Source: Palsa-459 sp035937595
GTDB taxonomy: Bacteria; Actinomycetota; Acidimicrobiia; Acidimicrobiales; RAAP-2
Assembly (NCBI GenBank): GCA_035937595.1
Contig: DASZHS010000019.1
Location: forward strand, 1-36,550
Length of the DNA stretch: 36,550 bases
Direction: 5' to 3'
Position numbers and translations under genes: made by a program. The notes beneath the pieces are model-generated. The model did not search any database and was not told the origin of the DNA. It saw only the letters and a list, made by a program, of their open reading frames with translations. Within the stretch, counting starts at the first letter, position 1, and every line of letters starts with the position of its first letter. Below are positions 7,517 to 14,330 of this stretch, in pieces.

Positions 7517-8335
7517 TCAGCCGCGCCAGCCGGCGAACAGGTCGTCGTCGACACCGGTGCGGCCGAGCGGGTCGATCGCGCGCACGAACCACTCGGTGCC
7601 GAACACCTGCCGGAACCGGTCGCGGCCGAGCTTCGTGAAGAACGAGTTGTCGGTCTGGCTCGAGTGCGCCGACAGCGCGTCGTACTTGGCGTCCGCGGCG
7701 CCCGAGACGTCGACGCGGATCCCGATCAGCTCGTCGGGCGTGCCGAAGGGCGGGTCCTCCCCGTCACCGCCGGGACCCTCGATGCCGGCGTCGTCGAGCA
7801 GCTGGCGGAACCGCGCGAAGGCCGACTTCGGGATCGAGGTGTAGAGCAGGCTCGCCGTCAGCCCCGACGCGGCGAGCGCGGCCCGCGTCACGCGGTTCGC
7901 CTGGATGTGGTCGGGGTGGCCGTAGAACCCGTTCTCGTCGTAGGTGACGACGACCTGGGGACGCTCCTCGAGGAGGATCGGCACGAGCCGCGCCGCGGCG
8001 ACGTCGACGGGGGTCGACCAGAACGACCCCGGCGCGTCGTTCTGCGGCCAGCCCTCCATCCCCGAGTCGGGGAACCCCAGCATCTCGATGCGCGTCACCC
8101 CGAGGATCTTCGCGGCCGCCCGCAGCTCCTCGGCGCGGTGCGCGGCGACGCCGACAGGGTCGTGGTGCTCGGCGTCGGGCGGCACGCCGTCCGGCGAGTC
8201 GCCGAGCGACCCGTCGGTGCAGGTGACGAGCACCGTGCGCACCCCCTGGTCGGCGTAGGTTCGCAGCACCCCGCCCGTCGACGACGACTCGTCGTCGGGG
8301 TGCGCGTGGACGCAGAGCAGCGTCAGCTCGATCAT
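7517..8335 (-). CDS. PIG-L/LmbE-type deacetylase (Mca/MshB-like), second copy
   Basis: 272 aa zinc-dependent N-acetyl hydrolase fold. Metal and catalytic motif HAHPDDE at residues 10-16, then TYDENGFYGHPDH with the third zinc-ligand His. The ending FVRAIDPLG...DDDLFAGW resembles mycothiol S-conjugate amidase (Mca). Its ATG overlaps the stop of the first copy by 4 nt (ATGA), so the two are translationally coupled. In actinobacteria this family deacetylates GlcNAc-inositol (MshB) or cleaves mycothiol conjugates (Mca). Which role this copy has cannot be read from the sequence, and a different sugar substrate is possible. Confidence 0.88.
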   Translation of the reverse strand: MIELTLLCVHAHPDDESSSTGGVLRTYADQGVRTVLVTCTDGSLGDSPDGVPPDAEHHDPVGVAAHRAEELRAAAKILGVTRIEMLGFPDSGMEGWPQNDAPGSFWSTPVDVAAARLVPILLEERPQVVVTYDENGFYGHPDHIQANRVTRAALAASGLTASLLYTSIPKSAFARFRQLLDDAGIEGPGGDGEDPPFGTPDELIGIRVDVSGAADAKYDALSAHSSQTDNSFFTKLGRDRFRQVFGTEWFVRAIDPLGRTGVDDDLFAGWRG

Positions 8336-9147
8336 CGGACCCCCTCGAACAGGTCGTGCTCGGGCAGCGGCGTCGAGGTCGTGTCGAGCGCCCGGACGTA
8401 CCGCTCGGTGCCGAAGACGAGGTCGAACACCTCGTCGGGCATGTTGACGAGGTCAGCGTTGTCCACCTGGGATCCGTGCGCCGCGAGGGCGGCGTGCTTG
8501 ACCCGCACCCATGCCGTGCAGTCCACCTCGGTCGCCACGAGCTCGTCGGGCGTCCCCCAGTCGGGGGCCTCGAGCCACTCCGGGAGCGTCATCCCCGCGC
8601 CGACGGCGAGGTCGAGGAACCCCTGCAGCATCGAGGCCGGCACCGCCGGGAAGTAGACCTTCTCGACGGTGGGCGACGCGGCGACGGCGGCCATCGTGGC
8701 CTCGTGGGTGAAGACGTGGTCGGGGTGGCCGTAGAACCCGTTCGCGTCGTAGGTGACGACCACCTGGGGGCGCTCCTCGTCGATGACCGCCGCGATGCGG
8801 GCGGCCACCGCACCGCGATCCTGGCGGATGAACGCGCCCTCCTCGAGGTTCTGGGGCCAGCCCAGCATCCCGGAGTCCTGGTAGCCGAGCAGCTCGAGGC
8901 GGTCGACGCCGAGCAGGGTCGCGGATCGCTCGAGCTCTTCGCGGCGGGCCTTGGCGACGAGGGCGCGGTCGTGCCCCGCGTCGTGCGGGCCGGTCCCGTC
9001 CGGCGCGAAGCCCAGGCTCCCGTCGGTGCACGTGACGAGGACGCTGCGCACGCCCTGCGACGCGTACCGCGCCATCACGCCGGCGGTGAACAGCGCCTCG
9101 TCGTCGGGGTGCGCGTGGACGCACAGGAGGCACCTCGGAGCCCGCAC
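8332..9147 (-). CDS. PIG-L/LmbE-type deacetylase (Mca/MshB-like), first copy
   Basis: 271 aa, clearly paralogous to the following gene: HAHPDDE at residues 11-17, TYDANGFYGHPDH with HPDH at 141-144, and a shared VLVTCTDGSLG stretch. Length is near MshB and Mca. The start is GTG 9147, with TAGTGT 6 nt upstream and no Shine-Dalgarno. A shared TDGSLG segment and similar spacing indicate a tandem duplication followed by divergence, perhaps giving one biosynthetic and one detoxifying enzyme; that split is inference. Confidence 0.88.
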   Translation of the reverse strand: MRAPRCLLCVHAHPDDEALFTAGVMARYASQGVRSVLVTCTDGSLGFAPDGTGPHDAGHDRALVAKARREELERSATLLGVDRLELLGYQDSGMLGWPQNLEEGAFIRQDRGAVAARIAAVIDEERPQVVVTYDANGFYGHPDHVFTHEATMAAVAASPTVEKVYFPAVPASMLQGFLDLAVGAGMTLPEWLEAPDWGTPDELVATEVDCTAWVRVKHAALAAHGSQVDNADLVNMPDEVFDLVFGTERYVRALDTTSTPLPEHDLFEGVR

Positions 9148-9153
9148 CGCGTC

Positions 9154-9159
9154 ACACTA
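9154..9159 (-). promoter_or_regulatory. -10 box of the PIG-L pair
   Basis: TAGTGT on the minus strand, 6 nt before GTG 9147. Confidence 0.5.
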
Positions 9160-9217
9160 GGCGCGCGCCGCGACGTCCCGGCCCCATCGGGCGCGCGGCC
9201 ACCCGGGGGGATCCGCG

Positions 9218-10483
9218 TTACTCCTCGACGGCGGTCATCTCCCCGTAGTCGCGGCGCCACCCCTGGCCCAAGAGCAGCTCCAAGAGGTCGTCGACCGTGA
9301 CGACGCCGAGCACGCCGCGGTGCTCGTCGTCGAGGACGGGGACGACGGTGAGGTTGAAGTCGCTCATCTGGCGCGCGATCCGGTTGACGTCCCAGTTCGG
9401 GTGCACGTGGGCGGGGTCCGCGCGCATGACGTCGGTGACCTTGGCCGTGGGGCGGGCGCGCACGAGGGCGACGAGCGAGACCGTGCCCGCGAGGCCGCCC
9501 ACGTCGTCGAGGACGACCACGACGTTGAGCGCCTCGAGCGGTGCGCTCGCGTCGCGGACCGCCGCGAGCGCGGCCTCGGCGGTCGCGGTCATCGTCACGT
9601 CGACGTAGTCCGGGCTCATGAGGCCGCCGGCGGACTCCGCGGGGTAGCTGAGCAGGTTGCGAACCTTGCGCTGCTGAGGCTCGGCCATGAGCTCGAGCAG
9701 CGGGAGGCGACGGTCCTGCTCGACCTCGCTGATGAGGTCCGCGGCGTCGTCGGGCTGCATCCTCGACAGCAGCCGCGCGGCGTCGTCGTCGGAGCGCTGG
9801 TCGATGAACTCCAGCTGGTGCTCGGTGTCGAGCTCCTCGAACACGTCCGCCTCGAGCTCGCGGTCGAGGCCCACCGCCTCGATGATCTCCTCGCCCTCCT
9901 CGTGGCTCGCCGCCTCCACGAGGTCGGCGATCTGGGCGGGGTGGAGCTTGGAGAGGCGGCGGTAGGGGATGCGGAGCCGCGCCGCGGGCACGTGGTTCAC
10001 GAACGGCTCGATCTGGGCGAAGTCCACGACGCTCGTCGTCGACACCTTCGAGCCGAGGCGGCCCCCGAGCAGCCGTCGCAGCAACGGACGGCGCCCGGCG
10101 TCGGCGCCGACGACCTCCCAGGTGCCGTCGACGTTCGCCAGCTCGATCTCGTTGGCCGTGATGAGGCGGCCGCGCACGAAGTTGATGAGGTGCCGCGCCA
10201 GCAGGTCGTGGGCGAGGAGCACCTCGCCGGGACGGCGCTCGAAGGGCCGCAGGTCCACGCGTCGCCCGTCGAAGCGCACCCGACCGCGCTCGAGGGAGGC
10301 GATCTTGCGGATCGGCACGAACACGTCGCGCCCCTCGATCCGCAGGACCACGCCGACGACGGGGGGATGGGCCGAGCCGCCGAGCCGCGCGACCACGTCC
10401 TCGATGCGACCGATCCGCTCCCCGTCCCGGTCGACAAGCGGCCGATGGATGATCGAGGAGAGGTGGAGGAGCTCGAGTGGCAT
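9218..10483 (-). CDS. PRC-barrel / MgtE_N / CBS-pair protein without a membrane domain
   Basis: 421 aa. N-terminal region (to about residue 80; DRDGERIGRIEDVV) looks like a PRC-barrel. A middle helical part around 180-290 has the MgtE N-domain pattern (LHPAQIADLVEA, DDAARLLSRMQPDDAADLI). The end holds two CBS motifs (LMSPDYVDVTMTATAEAALAAV and VMRADPAHVHPNWDVNRIA). The MgtE magnesium channel domain that should follow is absent; the protein ends after the second CBS. It may sense Mg2+ or adenine nucleotides in the cytosol and act on a separate partner. Start ATG 10483 is chosen by alignment; no good Shine-Dalgarno is visible, and an in-frame TTG 10510 is an alternative. It lies 29 nt after the threonine aldolase stop, so it may be co-transcribed. 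Confidence 0.8.
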   Translation of the reverse strand: MPLELLHLSSIIHRPLVDRDGERIGRIEDVVARLGGSAHPPVVGVVLRIEGRDVFVPIRKIASLERGRVRFDGRRVDLRPFERRPGEVLLAHDLLARHLINFVRGRLITANEIELANVDGTWEVVGADAGRRPLLRRLLGGRLGSKVSTTSVVDFAQIEPFVNHVPAARLRIPYRRLSKLHPAQIADLVEAASHEEGEEIIEAVGLDRELEADVFEELDTEHQLEFIDQRSDDDAARLLSRMQPDDAADLISEVEQDRRLPLLELMAEPQQRKVRNLLSYPAESAGGLMSPDYVDVTMTATAEAALAAVRDASAPLEALNVVVVLDDVGGLAGTVSLVALVRARPTAKVTDVMRADPAHVHPNWDVNRIARQMSDFNLTVVPVLDDEHRGVLGVVTVDDLLELLLGQGWRRDYGEMTAVEE

Positions 10484-10512
10484 GTGGCGGCGCCGAAGAC
10501 AGCCCGACAAGG

Positions 10513-11547
10513 CTAGCCCGAGGTGGTGGCCGACCCTCCGACGGACCGGAGCGCGGACGCGGCGAGCTCGAGCTGTGCGTCATCGACGTCGGCGTGGGTG
10601 ACGAGCCGCACGCGCGTCGACGACAGCGTGCCCGCGAGCACGCCGTGGGCCGCCAGCCGCTCGCACAGCCCCTCGGCGTCGGGGTGCTCGAAGCAGACGA
10701 CGTTGGTGCGGCACGTCGTCGGGTCGTAGCCCGGCGCCACGGTCTCTGCCACGACCTCGGCGAGCCGGCGCGCCCGGGCGTGGTCGTCGTGCAGCCGGTC
10801 GATCATCGTCCGCATGGCGACGAGCCCCGCCGCGGCGAGGACGCCCGCCTGGCGCATCGCCCCGCCCAGCCGCTTTCGCTCCACGCGGCCCTCGGCGATG
10901 ACGTCGGCGGGCCCGGCGAGCAGTGATCCGACCGGCGCGCACAGCCCCTTCGACAGGCAGCTCATGACCGTGGTCGCGGGCGCGGCGAGCCCTGCCGCGT
11001 CGCACCCGAGGGCCGTCGCGGCGTTCCAGAGCCGCGCGCCGTCGAGGTGCACCGGGCGGCCGTCCGCAGCGGCCACGACGGCGGCGGTCGCCGCCTCGCT
11101 GAGCGGCGTCCCCCCAGAGGCCATGTGCGTGTTCTCGACGACCACGGCGGTGACCTGTGGCTGGTGGTGGCGGGCCGCGTCGATGGCGGCCGCCACGTCG
11201 GCGGGTCCGAGCGCGCCCACCCCGTCGTCGACGGTGTGGAAGAGGATCCCGGCGTTGCGGCCGGCCGCGCCCAGCTCGAAGGCCACCACGTGCTGCATGG
11301 CGCCGGCCACCACGACGTCGCCCGGGCGGCACAGCACGCGGAGCGCGATCTGGTTCGCCATCACGCCGGACGGCACGTAGACCGCCGCCGGCTTGCCCAC
11401 GTAGGCCGCGTAGGCGGCCTCGAGCTCGTTGACCGTCGGGTCCTCGCCGTAGCCGTCGTCGCCCACCACCGCGTCGGCCATCGCGCGGCGCATCGCGTCG
11501 GTGGGGCGCGTGACCGTGTCGCTGCGCAGGTCGACGGTGCGCGGCAC
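10513..11547 (-). CDS. ltaE: Low-specificity L-threonine aldolase
   Basis: PLP enzyme that cleaves L-threonine or allo-threonine to glycine and acetaldehyde. 344 aa, fold type I. N-terminal signature DLRSDTVTRPT, stacking His86 in MQHVVAFE, PLP-binding DGARLWNAA near 169-177, and Schiff-base Lys200 in SCLSKGLCAPVGS. GTG 11547 is the start: TAGCAT lies 6 nt before it. Divergent from the thioesterase gene with about 77 nt between starts. It is the second acetaldehyde-producing enzyme in the window after DeoC, probably a coincidence. Confidence 0.94.
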   Translation of the reverse strand: MPRTVDLRSDTVTRPTDAMRRAMADAVVGDDGYGEDPTVNELEAAYAAYVGKPAAVYVPSGVMANQIALRVLCRPGDVVVAGAMQHVVAFELGAAGRNAGILFHTVDDGVGALGPADVAAAIDAARHHQPQVTAVVVENTHMASGGTPLSEAATAAVVAAADGRPVHLDGARLWNAATALGCDAAGLAAPATTVMSCLSKGLCAPVGSLLAGPADVIAEGRVERKRLGGAMRQAGVLAAAGLVAMRTMIDRLHDDHARARRLAEVVAETVAPGYDPTTCRTNVVCFEHPDAEGLCERLAAHGVLAGTLSSTRVRLVTHADVDDAQLELAASALRSVGGSATTSG

Positions 11548-11553
11548 GGCGCG

Positions 11554-11559
11554 ATGCTA
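11554..11559 (-). promoter_or_regulatory. -10 box of ltaE
   Basis: TAGCAT on the minus strand with a 6-nt gap to GTG 11547. Confidence 0.5.
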
Positions 11560-11612
11560 GAGCGCGTGTCGAGTCGACCCTGCAGCGGCGGACCTCGGCG
11601 GCCGCGAGACCG

Positions 11613-11618
11613 TAGGCT
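11613..11618 (+). promoter_or_regulatory. -10 box of the thioesterase gene
   Basis: TAGGCT with a 6-nt gap to GTG 11625. Confidence 0.5.
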
Positions 11619-11624
11619 CCGCGT

Positions 11625-12038
11625 GTGCCGGAGGGGACCGAGCTGCTGAGGCGCGTGGCGACGACGGGGATCCACTCGCTGCTCGGCATCGAGCCCGTGG
11701 AGGTGACGGCGACGCGCGTGGAGCTCCGCCTCCGCGTCGGCCCGAACGTCCACCAGCCGTTCGGGCTCCTGCACGGCGGCGTGTCCGCGCTCATGGCCGA
11801 GTCCGCGGCGAGCATCGGTGGTGCCGTCGCCGCGGCGGACGGGTACACCGTGGTCGGCATCGAGCTGAACGCCAACCACGTCCGCTCCATGCGCGAGGGC
11901 GTACTCACCGCCGTCGCCACGCCCGTCTCGGTCGGGCGCCGCATCCAGGTCTGGTCGATCGAGCTCAGGGACCAGGACGGCCGCATCATCTGCGTGTCGA
12001 GGTGCACGCTCGCGGTCATCGAGCTCCCGGCGGAGTAG
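11625..12038 (+). CDS. Hotdog-fold acyl-CoA thioesterase (PaaI/MenI type)
   Basis: 137 aa single hotdog domain that hydrolyses an acyl- or aroyl-CoA thioester. The active-site stretch is QPFGLLHGGVSALMAESAAS (about residues 46-65), with the catalytic Glu in AESAAS and the HGG turn typical of the PaaI/YdiI/MenI group. The ending RIICVSRCTLAV is also typical. Leaderless GTG start at 11625. FabH follows 59 nt downstream with a -10 of its own. The sequence cannot separate menaquinone DHNA-CoA thioesterase from phenylacetate or fatty-acyl proof-reading roles. Confidence 0.88.
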   Translation: MPEGTELLRRVATTGIHSLLGIEPVEVTATRVELRLRVGPNVHQPFGLLHGGVSALMAESAASIGGAVAAADGYTVVGIELNANHVRSMREGVLTAVATPVSVGRRIQVWSIELRDQDGRIICVSRCTLAVIELPAE

Positions 12039-12062
12039 CACGCTGCTCGTGGGCGACCAACC

Positions 12063-12068
12063 TATGCT
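12063..12068 (+). promoter_or_regulatory. -10 box upstream of fabH
   Basis: TATGCT with a 6-nt gap to a GTG at 12075. That GTG is not in the fabH frame; it opens a 13-codon ORF ending at 12116 that overlaps the fabH start. Confidence 0.4.
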
Positions 12069-12097
12069 CGCCCCGTGAGCAGAGCGGAACGGATCGC

Positions 12098-13024
12098 GTG
12101 CCGGGCCTGCGGCTGACCGGCTGGGGCACCGCGCTCCCCCCGCGGATCGTGACCAACGACGAGCTGTCGCTGACGCTCGACACGTCCGACGAGTGGATCC
12201 GGGAGCGCACGGGCATCCGGGAGCGCCGCGTCGGCGGATCGGCGATCACCCTCGGCCTCGCCGCGGCCCGCACCGCGATGGCGCGCGCCGGCGTCGACGC
12301 CGGCGGGCTGGACGCGATCCTGCTCGCCACCACCACGCCGGACCGCCTGATCCCCGCCAGCGCCCCGGTGATCCAGGACGCCCTCGGCGCCCAGTGCGCC
12401 GCGATGGACCTGAACGCGGCGTGCAGCGGCTTCATGTACGGGCTGTGGGTCGCCCGAGGGCTCGTGGCCACGGGGTCGGGTCGCGTGCTCCTCATCGGCG
12501 CGGAGCACCTCACGAGGTGGCTCGACTGGGAGGACCGCTCGATGGCGGTGCTCTTCGGCGACGGCGCCGGCGCGGTCGTGCTCGAGGGGACGGCCGACGA
12601 CGGCGACCTCCTCGGCTTCGACGTCGGCGCGGACGGCTCGCTCGTCCACCTCATCTCCTGCGAGCACGGCGGCACGATCCAGATGGACGGCAAGGAGACC
12701 TTCCGGCGCGCGGTGCGGATCATGGTCGACTCCGCGCAGCGCGCCCTGAAGGACGCGTCGGTCGCGATCGAGGACGTCGCGCTCGTCGTCCCGCACCAGG
12801 CGAACCAGCGCATCATCCAGGCGGCCTGCGAGCGGCTCGGGGTCGACGAGGGCCGCGCGGTGTCGGTGATCGACCGCTACGGCAACACCTCGAGCGCCTC
12901 GATCCCCCTCGCCCTGGTCGACGCGTACGACGCGGGGCGGATCGCCCCGGGCGACCTGCTGCTGCTCACCGGGTTCGGCGCGGGCATGACCTGGGCGAGC
13001 GCGGTGCTCCGCTGGCCCGCGTGA
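12098..13024 (+). CDS. fabH: Beta-ketoacyl-ACP synthase III (FabH type)
   Basis: Starts fatty-acid synthesis by condensing an acyl-CoA with malonyl-ACP. 308 aa. Catalytic triad: Cys109 in LNAACSGFM, His233 in VPHQANQRI, Asn263 in YGNTSSASIP; also the N-terminal SDEWIRERTGI. Start at GTG 12098 because the family begins just before GWGTALP; the frame is open to 12002 but that part aligns with nothing. No Shine-Dalgarno is evident, and a short ORF at 12075-12116 overlaps the start in another frame. Its stop overlaps the next gene by 4 nt (GTGA). No other fab genes are here, so a role in making a special lipid or polyketide starter is possible. Confidence 0.93.
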   Translation: MPGLRLTGWGTALPPRIVTNDELSLTLDTSDEWIRERTGIRERRVGGSAITLGLAAARTAMARAGVDAGGLDAILLATTTPDRLIPASAPVIQDALGAQCAAMDLNAACSGFMYGLWVARGLVATGSGRVLLIGAEHLTRWLDWEDRSMAVLFGDGAGAVVLEGTADDGDLLGFDVGADGSLVHLISCEHGGTIQMDGKETFRRAVRIMVDSAQRALKDASVAIEDVALVVPHQANQRIIQAACERLGVDEGRAVSVIDRYGNTSSASIPLALVDAYDAGRIAPGDLLLLTGFGAGMTWASAVLRWPA

Positions 13025-13866
13025 CGGCCCTCGTCATCCTCGCCGCCGGCCGCGCCCGCCGCTACGGCGGCATCAAGCCGCTCGCCCCGATTGGCCCCGA
13101 CGGCGAGGGGGTCATCGACCTTCTGGCGGGCGACGCGCTGCGCGCGGGGTTCCGCCGGCTCGTGCTCGTCGTCAACCCCGACACCGGCCCCACCATCACC
13201 TCGCACGTCGAGGCCACCTGGCCCGCGGACGTCGACGTCGCGTTCTGCACCCAGCGCCGTCCGATCGGCACGACGGACGCCGTCCTCGCCGCGCGCGACG
13301 CCGTGGACGCAACGGCGCCGTTCGGCGTCGCCAACGCCGACGACCTCTACGGCATCGACGCGCTCTCGGTGCTCGGGCGACACCTCGATGGGTCGGGCAC
13401 CAACGCCCTCGTCGCCTTCCGCATCGACCGCGCGCTCGTGGGCGACCTCCCGGTGACCCGTGGCGTGTGCGAGGTCGCCGACGGCGCGCTCACGAGGATC
13501 ACCGAGCGCCGGCAGGTCTCGCGGCGCGACGGCGCCTTCCACGTCGACGACGGCCAGCAGCCGGCGGTGCTCGACGAGACGACGCTCGTGTCGATGAACC
13601 TGTGGGGGTTCCACCCCAAGATGTGGGACGTGGCCAGCGAGGCGATGGCCGCGGCCACGGACGCCTCCGAGGACGCCGAGGTGCTCCTCCCCGAGCTCGT
13701 CGGCCAGGTCGTGGCCCGTGGCGGGCCGCTGTCGCGCGTCGAGGTCCTCGCCACGACGAGCCGGTGCCTTGGCGTCACGCACCCCGACGACCTGGCCCTC
13801 GTGCGCGACGAGCTCGCGGGCGAGATCGCGCGCGGTGAGCGTCCGAGGGCGGTCTTCCCCACCTGA
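13021..13866 (+). CDS. Nucleotidyltransferase-like protein (NTP_transferase fold)
   Basis: 281 aa, predicted to transfer a nucleotide to a sugar phosphate or similar acceptor. N-terminal nucleotide loop LAAGRARRYGGIKPLAPIG at about residues 7-25 (a variant of the GxGTR...K signature) and a metal-binding NADD motif in GVANADDLYG near 104. The central region (RRQVSRRDGAFHVDDGQ) is unusual. Its GTG overlaps the fabH stop, so it is translated with fabH, but I know no pathway that links the two. It ends just before the RNA-like region at 13867-14330. Exact substrate unknown. Confidence 0.78.
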   Translation: MTALVILAAGRARRYGGIKPLAPIGPDGEGVIDLLAGDALRAGFRRLVLVVNPDTGPTITSHVEATWPADVDVAFCTQRRPIGTTDAVLAARDAVDATAPFGVANADDLYGIDALSVLGRHLDGSGTNALVAFRIDRALVGDLPVTRGVCEVADGALTRITERRQVSRRDGAFHVDDGQQPAVLDETTLVSMNLWGFHPKMWDVASEAMAAATDASEDAEVLLPELVGQVVARGGPLSRVEVLATTSRCLGVTHPDDLALVRDELAGEIARGERPRAVFPT

Positions 13867-13876
13867 ACGGCGGCGC

Positions 13877-13895
13877 CCCGGGTCCATGGCCCGGG
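13877..13895. terminator. Bidirectional terminator-like hairpin
   Basis: CCCGGG at 13877-13882 and again at 13890-13895 form a 6-bp stem with a 7-nt loop. It lies 11 nt after the nucleotidyltransferase stop and at the 3' end of the minus-strand RNA candidate. Neither side has a T-tract, so termination is inferred. Confidence 0.45.
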
Positions 13896-13896
13896 A

Positions 13897-14190
13897 ATGA
13901 CGAAACCCCGAGTGACCGGTCGGCCGCAGCCTCCCAGCCCCTCGGGGCCCGTCTGGTGACCTCCAACGACCGGGTCGTGTCGGACAACCCGACCGCCGTA
14001 CCGACACCAGTCCCTTTCGGGCCTGGCCCCGATGGCGGGCCACCACCGCGTGCACCCCTTGCCTCCCGCTCCCGTCCCCTCTCGGGTCCGATCGCGGTTC
14101 CGCTCCGTCCCTCCTTGCGGAGGTCCCCTGCGGTCCCCGTCTCCGGGCTGCCTTTCGGCTTCCCTTCGTCGCTTCGGCGGGTGGTGCGCA
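13897..14190 (-). ncRNA. Candidate structured RNA, unknown family
   Basis: The 464 bp between 13867 and 14330 has no convincing protein gene. Read as minus-strand RNA it has short stems capped by GNRA loops: GCC-GAAA-GGC (14150-14159), CCCG-GAGA-CGGG (14136-14147), CCUCC-GCAA-GGAGG (14110-14123), CCC-GAGA-GGG (14077-14086) and CCAG-g-CCC-GAAA-GGG-a-CUGG (14007-14026). An 8-bp hairpin CGGGUUGU/ACGACCCG spans 13971-13991. Longer-range pairs are CACCACC (14180-14186) with GGUGGUG (14041-14047), enclosing the first four hairpins, and CCCCGAG (13941-13947) with CUCGGGG (13906-13912), extended by GACG/CGUC. On the plus strand the loops would be UUUC or UCUC, so the minus strand is the likely sense. 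I see no RNase P, tmRNA, SRP or 6S signature. Ends are approximate. Confidence 0.6.
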
Positions 14191-14330
14191 CCCGGCGTTG
14201 AGGACACTCTGCTCGGTGCGCCAACTCCATGCAACCCGAAACCGCGATATCCCCGGGATATCCACGAGCAATCTTTCGCTGTCCACCGACGCCGTCGCGA
14301 TACCCACCGACGGGTCCGAGTTCTCCAGAG
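14191..14330. other. Gene-free stretch with palindrome and direct repeat
   Basis: Between the glycosyltransferase stop and the RNA candidate. It contains a 17-nt inverted repeat (GATATCCC-C-GGGATATC, 14246-14262) and a direct repeat CCACCGACG at 14283-14291 and 14304-14312, spaced 21 bp or two helical turns. These could be operator sites or the promoter region of the RNA. No clear -10 was found. Confidence 0.35.

Noticed and set aside
13867..14330. RNase P RNA, tmRNA, SRP RNA or group II intron
   Set aside because: No RNase P P4 consensus, no tmRNA tRNA-like end, no SRP tetraloop helix, no intron domain V.
13867..14330. Protein-coding gene in the gap
   Set aside because: Open frames exist but none has a start with promoter or ribosome site, plausible composition or recognisable motif.
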